From: Spirochaetia bacterium
Lineage (GTDB): Bacteria; Spirochaetota; Spirochaetia; JABMQR01
DNA: 44,369 bases
Direction of reading: 5' to 3'
Assembly (NCBI GenBank): GCA_021736525.1
Contig: JAIPFR010000005.1
Coordinates: 1 to 44,369, forward strand
A program made the position numbers and the translations under genes. The notes under the pieces are model-generated. The model was given only the letters and a program-made list of their open reading frames with translations, did no database searches and was not told the DNA's origin. Position 1 is the first letter of the stretch. Every line of letters starts with the position of its first letter. This document shows, one piece after another, positions 1 through 8,726 of the stretch.

Positions 1-735
1 GTCGGGGTTGTCAATTTCTTCAATTTCCACCTGTATCTCTTCCAGCCGCGGAAGACTAAAAGCCCCCTCAACAGACGCAGGCACTTCCTCTTCCGCTGCG
101 GCTTCATGTCTCATCTGTAATTTGCTGATATCAATGGCAGCCGCCGCTTCCTCACTTTTTTTAGTTATCTGGTCATTAGCAAACCTGATTGACTCTTCCA
201 CTTCTCGGGCAATCTGCTCGGTCCAGTCTGTCCGAGCTTTTTCTACCTGCTCAAGAAATTTTCCACTTTGAATTGAGAGCTTTTCTTCAAGAGCTTCTAC
301 TTCCTGCGAGAACACTTCGATGCGTTCGCCTATATTGCCGAGCTCTTCGGTATCGGCTTTCAGAAGCTTCATCCGCACCTCTGCCTTGCCGGTAAGACCT
401 TCGAGATCCTTCAGCACCCTATGATAGTGCGACATGTACGAATGCAGCTTCTGCAAGTCATCTGCATGCCTGTCAAGATCTGCCAGAGAACTGTCTACCT
501 TTTTCAGCAGGGTTGATACATGAATCTCGTATCCCTGAATGGTATCTTCCATTGCTTCGACGGCTGTCCGCATCTTCTTGAATTTCTCATCGAGCTCAAA
601 CTGCATATTCTCCATCAGCGCCTTTACAAGATGGATTTGCCGGTCTTTTCTGTCAAGCTGACGATAAAAAAGAATTATTATCAGTACCGCAAGAAAGAGT
701 CCGAAATCAAGAAGATAAAAGATTGTTGGATTCAT
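1..735 (-). CDS. Membrane-anchored coiled-coil protein (SpiroCoCo-like), C-terminus truncated by window edge
   Basis: Not in the ORF track because it runs off the window. Manual translation from ATG at 735: MNPTIFYLLDFGLFLAVLIIILFYRQLDRKDRQIHLVKALMENMQFELDEKFKKMRTAVEAMEDTIQ..., open through position 1; N-terminal TM helix, then long heptad-like acidic/basic region; GGCGGAGG Shine-Dalgarno upstream. Confidence 0.8.
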   Translation of the reverse strand, partial: MNPTIFYLLDFGLFLAVLIIILFYRQLDRKDRQIHLVKALMENMQFELDEKFKKMRTAVEAMEDTIQGYEIHVSTLLKKVDSSLADLDRHADDLQKLHSYMSHYHRVLKDLEGLTGKAEVRMKLLKADTEELGNIGERIEVFSQEVEALEEKLSIQSGKFLEQVEKARTDWTEQIAREVEESIRFANDQITKKSEEAAAAIDISKLQMRHEAAAEEEVPASVEGAFSLPRLEEIQVEIEEIDNPD

Positions 736-830
736 AATACCTCCGCCAGCCTGGACTGCAGCTGCCGCTGCCAATTTCTAAAAAACTCCGACTGCAGTAA
801 TTGACTCAGAACTGTTTCTATTTTCCTGCA

Positions 831-1553
831 CTATAGATAACTTGTCAACAACTTGGGTAAACTGGCGTACCGGGAAAATACAATATCGGCCAGAGGATAT
901 TTCCCTCGCCCGGACATACCGGGACCGGTAAGCAAGGCTGTTTTCATACCGGCGGCATGGGCTCCGACAACATCTTTTTCATAGCTGTTTCCAACATAGA
1001 GAATATTTTCCGGAGGGCAGCCAAGCTTTTCGGCCAGATATATAAACGGTTCCGGTCTTGGTTTGAGATAGCCGGTTTCTTCTGAACAGCACCATGCATC
1101 GGCAAGGTCTGCTATGCCAAGGGCTTCCGGTTTTACTCCTATGGGAAAATCGGAAAGGAGCCCAAGGGAAAGGCCTGCCTCCTTCAATTCCAGCCAGGCT
1201 CTGCGTACATTTTTAAACGGCTTTATATCAGCAAATAACCGATTCCAATGGGCATAAATTGATGCATCGATTATTTCTTCAGTTTTCTCGATAAGTTCTT
1301 CGGTAAATGCTGCACGGTAATTGCCGTCTTTACCTGCCTTTCTGGATTCCAGAAAAGCAGCGGCCTGATTGGTTCTGAAGCTTCCGGTTATCTGTTCTCC
1401 CCCGGCACTTCTCTTCCTGAGAATTTTTCGCGCCTGACCGTAATGGTACATCAGCAGAGGACTGCGGATTATCAGCGGGAAAGCATGCAAATACATCATG
1501 AGTTCCGGATAAAGTGTTCCATCTACATCGAAACCGACTGCAGTAATCGCCAT
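831..1553 (-). CDS. HAD family hydrolase
   Basis: N-terminal GFDVDGTLYP (motif I DxDGT), later LLSDFP, KPRPEPF, YVGNSYEKDVVGAHAAGM (motif IV-like). Confidence 0.88.
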   Translation of the reverse strand: MAITAVGFDVDGTLYPELMMYLHAFPLIIRSPLLMYHYGQARKILRKRSAGGEQITGSFRTNQAAAFLESRKAGKDGNYRAAFTEELIEKTEEIIDASIYAHWNRLFADIKPFKNVRRAWLELKEAGLSLGLLSDFPIGVKPEALGIADLADAWCCSEETGYLKPRPEPFIYLAEKLGCPPENILYVGNSYEKDVVGAHAAGMKTALLTGPGMSGRGKYPLADIVFSRYASLPKLLTSYL

Positions 1554-1562
1554 AGACCCGGC

Positions 1563-2930
1563 CTAACTGTTCCTTCGCCGTTCACGAAGGAAGATATCTA
1601 TAGGGACAGAAGGAAAACCCAGCTCTTTCCGGATTTTATTGGTGACAAACTGAAGGTATCCCTGGGGAAATCCTTTCAGATGATTAACAAAGAGCAGAAA
1701 CTGCACAGGATGGGAACTCGTCTGGGTTGCATAGAGGATCTTGTAGTATGTTGTTGTACCTCGCGGTATCTGGTATTGCTCGAGCCACTTTCTTAATGCC
1801 TGATTGAGTTTTGCTGTGTCCACCCGCTTATTCAGCTGTTTCCAGACTGTCCAGACAGTATCCAGCAGTGCATCCAGCCCTTCCCCGGTGGCAGCTGAAA
1901 TGGGAACAAGCGGTGCAAACCCCAGGACAGGAAAGAGAAAACGGGTCCGGTCCTTGACTGCTTCCAGCTGGTTGGGAATATGCTTGATAAGATCCCACTT
2001 GTTCAGGACCAGAATGACTCCCTTGCCCTTACTTACAATCATGCTTGATATCTTTTTATCCTGTTCTGACAACCCTTCAACCGAATCAATCATCATAAGA
2101 ATAATATCGGCTTCATCAATGGTCCGGACAGCCCGGTTGACAGAGTAGAATTCAATATTTTCCCCGACCCTCTTCTTTTTCCGTATCCCGGCAGTATCAA
2201 GAACGATAAAATCAGTTCCCTTATAGGAAAAATCCCCGATCACTACATCCCTGGTTGTTCCCGGTATATCACTGACGATGGACGACTCCTCACCGGTCAG
2301 GCGATTGGTAAGGGTTGATTTCCCGGTATTAGGTTTCCCCATTACAGCAACTCTGATAATACGGTTTTCCGTCTCCCCAGACTCACCTTCAGCTGGAGCG
2401 AAGGCTTCAAAGTCGATTCTTTCCAGCAGGGCTTCCTCCAGCTCTCCGATACCGAGGCCATGGGTTGATGATACCCCGAGAACTGTTGGGAAACCATACG
2501 AATAGTATTCCCAAATCTGGTCTTCACGGGCAGGATTGTCTACTTTATTCACAATCAGCAGCACTTTATGACTATACTGCCGCAGAGATTCTATCAGGTT
2601 TTCATCCTCCGGGGTAACTCCCGTGACATCCATCATAAGCAGGATCACATCTGCTTTCTTCAGGACCGCGTAGCTCTTCCGGGTTACCTGGGCATCAAGC
2701 CCCTGCTGGTCAAGCTTTACCCCGCCCGTATCAGCCAGCATAACCGGATGTCCCTCAAGGTCCCATTCCTCGAAAATCGGGTCCCGCGTAACTCCGGGCG
2801 TCGGATCGGTTATTGCACGTCTCCTGCGGATGAGTCGGTTGAAAAGGGTTGATTTCCCGACATTCGGGCGTCCGATGATTGCTATCAGGGGAAGATTTTT
2901 TTCAGGAGCTGAATATATCGATTCTTTCAT
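1563..2930 (-). CDS. der: Ribosome biogenesis GTPase Der (EngA)
   Basis: Two tandem G domains: GRPNVGKSTLFNRL...DTGG...NKVD and GKPNTGKSTLTNRL...DTAGIRKK...NKWD, plus C-terminal KH-like domain. Confidence 0.96.
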   Translation of the reverse strand: MKESIYSAPEKNLPLIAIIGRPNVGKSTLFNRLIRRRRAITDPTPGVTRDPIFEEWDLEGHPVMLADTGGVKLDQQGLDAQVTRKSYAVLKKADVILLMMDVTGVTPEDENLIESLRQYSHKVLLIVNKVDNPAREDQIWEYYSYGFPTVLGVSSTHGLGIGELEEALLERIDFEAFAPAEGESGETENRIIRVAVMGKPNTGKSTLTNRLTGEESSIVSDIPGTTRDVVIGDFSYKGTDFIVLDTAGIRKKKRVGENIEFYSVNRAVRTIDEADIILMMIDSVEGLSEQDKKISSMIVSKGKGVILVLNKWDLIKHIPNQLEAVKDRTRFLFPVLGFAPLVPISAATGEGLDALLDTVWTVWKQLNKRVDTAKLNQALRKWLEQYQIPRGTTTYYKILYATQTSSHPVQFLLFVNHLKGFPQGYLQFVTNKIRKELGFPSVPIDIFLRERRRNS

Positions 2931-4647
2931 TTGACCACTCTTTTACATAGGTATTTATTTGTTCAGCCGACTCCATACCCATAATCCTGCCGGCAAGCTC
3001 CCGGGCTTCGGACATTGTAACTGAGCGGATAATCTTTTTAACTTCAAGCAGTGACATGGGGCTCATACTGAATTCATCCAGCCCCAGTCCCAGAAGCAGA
3101 ACGGTTGACATAGGGTCGGAGGCCACTTCTCCGCACATGGCAACCGGTATACCGGCAGCATGCCCATTATCAATAATCATTTTAATCAGCCGGAGCACTC
3201 CTGGATGAAAGGGCTGATACAGATAGGCAATTTTCTCATTTCCCCGGTCAACGGCAATCGTATACTGAATCAGATCGTTGGTTCCTATGGAGAGAAAATC
3301 CACTTTACGTGCTATCACATCAGAAACCAGCGCTGCCGAGGGTACTTCAATCATTGATCCGATTTTTATGTTCTCGTCAAAAGGAATATGCTTTTTCCTG
3401 CACTCCGCTTTAGTTTCCTCAAGGACTTCCAGCACATTGTTCAACTCCTCGATTCCGCTGATCATGGGGAACATGATGTGCAGCTCACCATACACTGAGG
3501 CCCGCAGCATCGCCCTGAGCTGGATACGGAATATATCTTTACGTGAGAGACAGAAGCGCACCGCTCTCCATCCCAGTATCGGATTCTCCTCATCGAAATC
3601 GTCCAGGCCCGGAATTACTTTATCACCGCCGACATCTATCGTGCGGATTGTTACCGGCCCTCTCCCTTTCATATGCCTGATAACATGCGCATATGATTCA
3701 TACTGCTCCTCTTCTGAAGCAGCTTCCCCGGGCCGTAAAAAAAGGAACTCGGATCGATAGAGCCCTATTCCGTCAGCTCCGTGGGCTGCAGCTGAATCCA
3801 CTTCCTCAGGTACTTCAATATTAGCTTTCAGCAGTACTGTTCTATTATCACGGGTTTCTGCCGGCAGTTTGTTCAATACCAGAAGATCAATTTCATGTTT
3901 CTCCCAGTCTTTCAGCCGGTTTTCATACTTCTCGACAGCTGACCGGTTCGGCCGCAAAATAACTTCCCCACTGTTTCCATCGACAATTATCCTGTTCCCG
4001 TTCCGTACTTTTCTGGATACTGTAGAGAGTCCCAGAACCGCGGGAATTTCGAAGGACCGGGCAAGTATTGCCGTATGCGAGGTTTTCCCTCCTGCATCAA
4101 GGACTATGCCCTTTATGTATTTCTTGTTCATTGTCAATACTTCAGAAGGAAGCAGGTTCTGGGCCACCAGGATAACTTCCTCTTCTATATCGATCAGTGA
4201 AGTTCTTTCTATATACATGAGATGATGGAGTATTCTGCTCTGGATATCCAGCAAGTCAACAGCCCGCTCCTTCAGGTACTCATCATTCGAGGTCTCAAGG
4301 GATTTCGCCATACCGGATATTGTCGATTCCACCAGATGCTCAGCATTCCTGCTTTTTTCCGAAATCCCCTGGGTAACCTGGTTTTTCAGATCGGGATCGT
4401 CGATCATCATGATATGCGTTTCAATTATTTCTATATCTTTCTTCCCAGCTGTTTCACGTGATTTCTCGGCAAGTTCTATCAGGTCTGCCCTTACACGATC
4501 CAGCGCATCCTGAAAACGTTCAATCTCACCTGCTATTTCATCCTTTTCTATCCCATATGCCGGAACATTGAGAGCCTGAGTAGAATAAAGGAACACTTTA
4601 CCTATAGAGATGCCGGGGGATGCTGGTATACCCATCATTATTCGCAT
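2902..4647 (-). CDS. ptsI: Phosphoenolpyruvate-protein phosphotransferase (PTS enzyme I)
   Basis: GGKTSHTAILARS active-site His motif, GIGLYRSEFLFL, IRTIDVGGDK, SIGTNDLIQYT, AMCGEVASDP. Confidence 0.96.
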   Translation of the reverse strand: MRIMMGIPASPGISIGKVFLYSTQALNVPAYGIEKDEIAGEIERFQDALDRVRADLIELAEKSRETAGKKDIEIIETHIMMIDDPDLKNQVTQGISEKSRNAEHLVESTISGMAKSLETSNDEYLKERAVDLLDIQSRILHHLMYIERTSLIDIEEEVILVAQNLLPSEVLTMNKKYIKGIVLDAGGKTSHTAILARSFEIPAVLGLSTVSRKVRNGNRIIVDGNSGEVILRPNRSAVEKYENRLKDWEKHEIDLLVLNKLPAETRDNRTVLLKANIEVPEEVDSAAAHGADGIGLYRSEFLFLRPGEAASEEEQYESYAHVIRHMKGRGPVTIRTIDVGGDKVIPGLDDFDEENPILGWRAVRFCLSRKDIFRIQLRAMLRASVYGELHIMFPMISGIEELNNVLEVLEETKAECRKKHIPFDENIKIGSMIEVPSAALVSDVIARKVDFLSIGTNDLIQYTIAVDRGNEKIAYLYQPFHPGVLRLIKMIIDNGHAAGIPVAMCGEVASDPMSTVLLLGLGLDEFSMSPMSLLEVKKIIRSVTMSEARELAGRIMGMESAEQINTYVKEWSNERIDIFSS

Positions 4648-4656
4648 AGTACACTC

Positions 4657-4685
4657 ACTATACGGACTTTTACCCTCGATGTCAA
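4657..4685 (-). promoter_or_regulatory. Predicted sigma70-type promoter for ptsI
   Basis: Minus strand TTGACA-17 nt-TATAGT (-35 at 4680-4685, -10 at 4657-4662); ATG at 4647, 9 nt after the -10. Confidence 0.75.
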
Positions 4686-4777
4686 ATCTGTAATCCGCTT
4701 GTTTCTTCCGGTTTTAACCGATACTTGACGCCTGGATTTCCGTTCTGTTCCGGCTGTACCAATCCACCGTTCAGCGG

Positions 4778-4783
4778 TATACT
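4778..4783 (+). promoter_or_regulatory. Candidate -10 element (TATACT) for the GerMN-domain gene
   Basis: TATACT-CTTGTC-ATG: 6 nt between -10 hexamer and start codon; no good -35 seen. Confidence 0.45.
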
Positions 4784-4789
4784 CTTGTC

Positions 4790-5416
4790 ATGCGGCGGGA
4801 CAGCAATCACGACAGCAATCACGACAGAAACAGCGGAATTCCTCCGATAATGTGGCTGATCCTGATAGTGGTGACGGCTGCAGTTTCCATTTACAGCATC
4901 CCGAAAATTGTCAGCAACGTTAAAACCACCGGACTGACGGAAGCTCTTGCCGATTACAGAAACCGCAGCACTGCCGACTCCCCGGAGGCGAAGAGGGAAG
5001 TTACTGTTTTCTACATCAATCGTGATCAACCAGGAGGCAACCTGGCAGCTTTTCCTTCAGTTCTTACCGTCAGCCAGCCTGCAAACGCAGCAGGATCGGG
5101 GACGGGAACGACGGCGGGGCTGAATCAGCTGATGGAAATGCTGATTGCCGGACCCGGTCTCGATCTTCTTTCACACGGCTATATTACCCTGATACCAAGA
5201 GAAACAAAGCTTATAGGATCCAGAATAGTTGGTAATGCGGCTTATATCAATTTCTCAAGGGATCTGATTCAGAAATATGAAAACAACCCCGAGCTGCAGA
5301 ATCTTGCCGTTCAGCAACTCATTCTCACTGCACTGGAATATCAATCGATCAAAGATGCCGTAATTCTCATAGATGGAGTTATTTTTACCAGCTCCCGGGA
5401 TTTTCCCTCCCCGTAA
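4790..5416 (+). CDS. GerMN domain-containing protein with N-terminal TM/signal anchor
   Basis: IPPIMWLILIVVTAAVSIY TM segment; C-terminal LLSHGYITLIPRETKLIGSRIVGNAAYINFSRDLIQKYE...LQNLAVQQLILTALEYQSIKDAVILIDG resembles the GerMN fold. Confidence 0.8.
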   Translation: MRRDSNHDSNHDRNSGIPPIMWLILIVVTAAVSIYSIPKIVSNVKTTGLTEALADYRNRSTADSPEAKREVTVFYINRDQPGGNLAAFPSVLTVSQPANAAGSGTGTTAGLNQLMEMLIAGPGLDLLSHGYITLIPRETKLIGSRIVGNAAYINFSRDLIQKYENNPELQNLAVQQLILTALEYQSIKDAVILIDGVIFTSSRDFPSP

Positions 5417-6197
5417 CTACCGCATTGTCTACAAGCTGATCAATTTCGTTCACGGACAAGATTTTCCGATGAAATACGTGAATATCCTCGATCAGTGCAA
5501 GAAATTCGCGGTTTCCTTTTCTGCCCGGGATTGGCGACTGCAGCAGCTTTACTACCCCTGCATGCTCCTGCTGCAATTTTATTACTGTCCTCTGCAGAAC
5601 GTTTCGAAGCAGCTGTTCGTCGGTAATGACCCCTGTAAAATCAGCCGGAGGATATTCAAGCTCAAACTGAGGCTTGATGAGTGCTATAAGCCATTTTTCA
5701 CGGGTGAGGGAAAGTATTTTCCGGGCTGCGCCGCTTATTGACCTGAACGATAAATCAGCTGCGGCTGCATCGGGAATCGGATCCAATGCCTGAATCTGCA
5801 TAATATTGGTTTTTTCCATAACTGCAACTCGAGGATCAGTGCGAAGACGATAGTCCAGCTGGTTATAGCCGACATCCACGGCAAACACTTTCAAAGCTCC
5901 ATTGGAAAGCAGGCAGTCAGTAAATCCGCCGGACGATGCTCCCGCATCGAGGAATATCTTCCCCTCAGCCGTTATGCCCCAGGAATCGAGCGCATACTTC
6001 AGTTTTACCCCTCCCCGGGAAACGTAGGGTTCCTGCACAATCTCGACAGCAGCATTATCCCTGACTGACTCTCGAGGGTTGGTTATCCTGCCCCCATCGA
6101 CAGCAACTTCCCGGCAAAGAATATTTCGATAAAGACTGTCTCTTGTTATGTCTGGATATCTGCGAACAAGGAGCTCCAGCAGCGGCAGGGTTTTCAC
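5385..6197 (-). CDS. tlyA: TlyA family rRNA 2'-O-methyltransferase / putative hemolysin (S4 + FtsJ-like domains)
   Basis: S4-like N-terminus, YVSRGGVKLKYAL, FLDAGASSGGFTDCLLSNGA, VFAVDVGYNQLDYRLRTDPRV, ALIKPQFE. Confidence 0.93.
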   Translation of the reverse strand: MKTLPLLELLVRRYPDITRDSLYRNILCREVAVDGGRITNPRESVRDNAAVEIVQEPYVSRGGVKLKYALDSWGITAEGKIFLDAGASSGGFTDCLLSNGALKVFAVDVGYNQLDYRLRTDPRVAVMEKTNIMQIQALDPIPDAAAADLSFRSISGAARKILSLTREKWLIALIKPQFELEYPPADFTGVITDEQLLRNVLQRTVIKLQQEHAGVVKLLQSPIPGRKGNREFLALIEDIHVFHRKILSVNEIDQLVDNAVVTGRENPGSW

Positions 6198-6198
6198 C

Positions 6199-6996
6199 TT
6201 ATACCCCCATCTCCTTAGAAAAGCGAACTATCTTAACCGCAAGTCCTGTTTCTGGCCGGATCGATACAACTACTCCCTGAATTACTGCAGCAGTTTCAGC
6301 AATCTCATTCTTAATCGGTATCTGTGTCAGCTGACGTTCAATAGATAGGTCAGCCCTGCCCCCGATTACGCTCATAAGCGGTCCGGTCATCCCTATATCT
6401 GTTATATACGCTGTATGCTTGGGCAGGATGCGTTCATCAGCGGTCTGGACATGCGTATGAGTCCCTACTACAGCGGCTGCCTGACCATCAAGGTACAGAC
6501 CTAGCGCTTCCTTCTCTTCCGATGACTCAGCATGGAAATCAATAAGGACAGCCCGGTTTGATTTCGCCAGCGTCTGGACGAGTTCCCTGCCTATCCGGAA
6601 CGGGCAGTCAATAGTACTCATGTGAAGACGTCCCTGGAGATTGATCACTACTATCTCCAATCCTTTCACCTTTATCGAGGCAGTGCCGGTCCCCTTAACC
6701 CCGGGAGGGTAATTAGCCGGCCGGATTATATTCTTACCTTTTTCCAGCATCGGATATATTTCGTCCCGCTGCCACACATGATTTCCGGTTGTTATTATAT
6801 CGACACCGGAGGCAAACAAATTCGCTGCTTCCTTCGGGGTTATCCCGAAACCGTCGGCGGCATTTTCACCGTTCGCTATAACCACATCGGCGCGGTAGTC
6901 TTTGATCAGCTGCTTCAACCCCATAAAAACAGCCCTGTTTCCCGGCTGTCCGCAAATATCACCAAGAAACAGGGCATTAATATCTTTACTTGACAT
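6199..6996 (-). CDS. TIGR00282/YmdB family metallophosphoesterase
   Basis: FLGDICGQPGNRAV, ANGENAADGFGIT, TTGNHVWQRDE, VVGTHTHVQTADERILP, TDIGMTGP motifs. Confidence 0.92.
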   Translation of the reverse strand: MSSKDINALFLGDICGQPGNRAVFMGLKQLIKDYRADVVIANGENAADGFGITPKEAANLFASGVDIITTGNHVWQRDEIYPMLEKGKNIIRPANYPPGVKGTGTASIKVKGLEIVVINLQGRLHMSTIDCPFRIGRELVQTLAKSNRAVLIDFHAESSEEKEALGLYLDGQAAAVVGTHTHVQTADERILPKHTAYITDIGMTGPLMSVIGGRADLSIERQLTQIPIKNEIAETAAVIQGVVVSIRPETGLAVKIVRFSKEMGV

Positions 6997-7021
6997 AATA
7001 AAATCTCAAACCCGCCCGATA

Positions 7022-8554
7022 TTATCGGGCATATTCCACAACTCTGGTTTCCCGTATGATGGTAACTTTAATCCTTCCGGGATACCTCAGCTCAGCTTCT
7101 ATCCTTTTAGCTATTTCCTTGGCTAGCTCCTTGGCTTTATCATCACTTACCGAGTCGTGGTTAACCAGTATACGCAGTTCCCTTCCAGCCTGTATTGCGT
7201 AAGCTTTGTCAACTCCTTCAAAACTTTCTGATATTCGCTCAAGATTTTCCAAACGCTTAATATAGTTGTTCAGCGTTTCTCTCCGGGCTCCCGGTCTTGC
7301 AGCCGATATGGCATCAGCTATCTGAACAATAACCGACTCAATACAGCTTGGCTCTATATCATTATGGTGCGAAAGAATTGCATTGATAACTCTGGGATCC
7401 TCCCCCAGCTTTTTTGCCATCTCGGCACCCATTTCTGCATGATTGGCATCACTTTCTGTTTCAATGCCTTTTCCTATGTCATGCAGCAGGCCCCCCCGCT
7501 TGGCTATTTCCCGATCAGCCCCTACTTCTGCAGCAATCATTCCCGAGAGCACAGCAACTTCTTTGGCATGATAGAGAACGTTCTGTCCGTAAGAAGTCCG
7601 GTAATACAGACGACCCAAGGCTTTTACGCTTTCCTGACTCATATTGTGGATTCCAAGATCAAAAAGGACTTTATCACCCTCTTCCATGATAATCTTTGAT
7701 ATCTCACGGGTAACTTTCTGAACTACTTCTTCAATCCGGGCCGGATGGATCCGTCCGTCCTGAATCAGTCTTTCAAGCGAAACCTTTGCTATCTCCTTTC
7801 TTACAGGATCAAAACAGGATATAACTACCGCCTCAGGGGTGTCATCTATGATTACATCCACTCCCGTCAACGTTTCGAGGGTTCTGATGTTGCGTCCTTC
7901 ACGACCTATTATACGGCCCTTCATTTCATCGCTCGGCAAGCTGACTGAACTAACCGTTACCTCAGAACTTACATCAGTAGCCAGCCTCTGTATGGATGTG
8001 ATAATAATATCCCGGGCAACCTTGTCAGCCTTCAGCTGAGCTTCCTGCTCGATCTTATTTACCATCACCTGGGCATCATGCCTGGCATCATTAGTCATGG
8101 TTTCGATGATGAGCTGCTTTGCATCCTCGCTGCTCATCCCTGCAATACGTTCCAGCTCCTCCAGCCATTTTGCTTCTTCTCCGGCTAGAGTTTTTTCCCT
8201 CTGTGTCAGTCTTTCCTCTCGGTTTGACAACTGCTTCCGACTTGAGTCGAGCTCAGTCTGCTTTTTTTCTAGATTTTCTTCTTTTTGCAGAATTCTTCTT
8301 TCAACTTTCTGCAGTTCATTTCTTCTTTCTCGTGCTTCTCGTTCTTGCTGCTGGCGTTCTTTCAGCAGCTGGTCTCGTGTTTCAAGCAGAAGCTCTTTCT
8401 TTTTTGCTTCAGCTTCTTTTATTGCTTCCTGATTCAACCGGGCAGCCTTCTGTTCAACTGAAGTCAGTTGAAATCGGGCATAGACCAAACGGATTATCCA
8501 ACCTAGAATCAAACCTGAGAGAAGAAATACTAATGCCAATACAAATCTAGGCAT
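7022..8554 (-). CDS. rny: Ribonuclease Y
   Basis: N-terminal TM plus coiled coil, KH (MKGRIIGREGRNIRTLETLTGVDVIIDDTPEAVVIS), HD (RGGLLHDIGKGIETE...HAEMGAEMAKK). Confidence 0.96.
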   Translation of the reverse strand: MPRFVLALVFLLSGLILGWIIRLVYARFQLTSVEQKAARLNQEAIKEAEAKKKELLLETRDQLLKERQQQEREARERRNELQKVERRILQKEENLEKKQTELDSSRKQLSNREERLTQREKTLAGEEAKWLEELERIAGMSSEDAKQLIIETMTNDARHDAQVMVNKIEQEAQLKADKVARDIIITSIQRLATDVSSEVTVSSVSLPSDEMKGRIIGREGRNIRTLETLTGVDVIIDDTPEAVVISCFDPVRKEIAKVSLERLIQDGRIHPARIEEVVQKVTREISKIIMEEGDKVLFDLGIHNMSQESVKALGRLYYRTSYGQNVLYHAKEVAVLSGMIAAEVGADREIAKRGGLLHDIGKGIETESDANHAEMGAEMAKKLGEDPRVINAILSHHNDIEPSCIESVIVQIADAISAARPGARRETLNNYIKRLENLERISESFEGVDKAYAIQAGRELRILVNHDSVSDDKAKELAKEIAKRIEAELRYPGRIKVTIIRETRVVEYAR

Positions 8555-8581
8555 ACTCTTCCCCCTGTATTATTTTGTACA

Positions 8582-8610
8582 ATAATATGCAAGTACCTGA
8601 CATCTGTCAA
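8582..8610 (-). promoter_or_regulatory. Predicted sigma70-type promoter for rny-ymdB-tlyA
   Basis: Minus strand TTGACA-17 nt-TATTAT, 27 nt upstream of rny ATG, with GGGGGAAG SD. Confidence 0.75.
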
Positions 8611-8634
8611 GCTAATTGAAATTTTTACAAATAT

Positions 8635-8665
8635 AAAAAAAACCGGCATATTCGTGCCGGTTTTT
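8635..8665 (-). terminator. Intrinsic terminator after rplQ (symmetric, could act bidirectionally)
   Basis: AACCGGCA-TATTCG-TGCCGGTT stem-loop flanked by A-tract and T-tract, between rplQ stop and rny promoter. Confidence 0.85.
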
Positions 8666-8726
8666 ATTGTTCACGGGCTTCAAGCCTTTATTATTATTAA
8701 TTCAGTAAAGGCTGCTGCCTGAAAAT

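Noticed and set aside
8-395. Two plus-strand ORFs at the left edge
   Set aside because: Antisense to the longer minus-strand coiled-coil frame, which has TM/coiled-coil logic and an SD.
4682-5029. 115-aa minus-strand ORF opposite the GerMN gene
   Set aside because: Overlaps the ptsI promoter -35 and the GerMN coding region; no motif.
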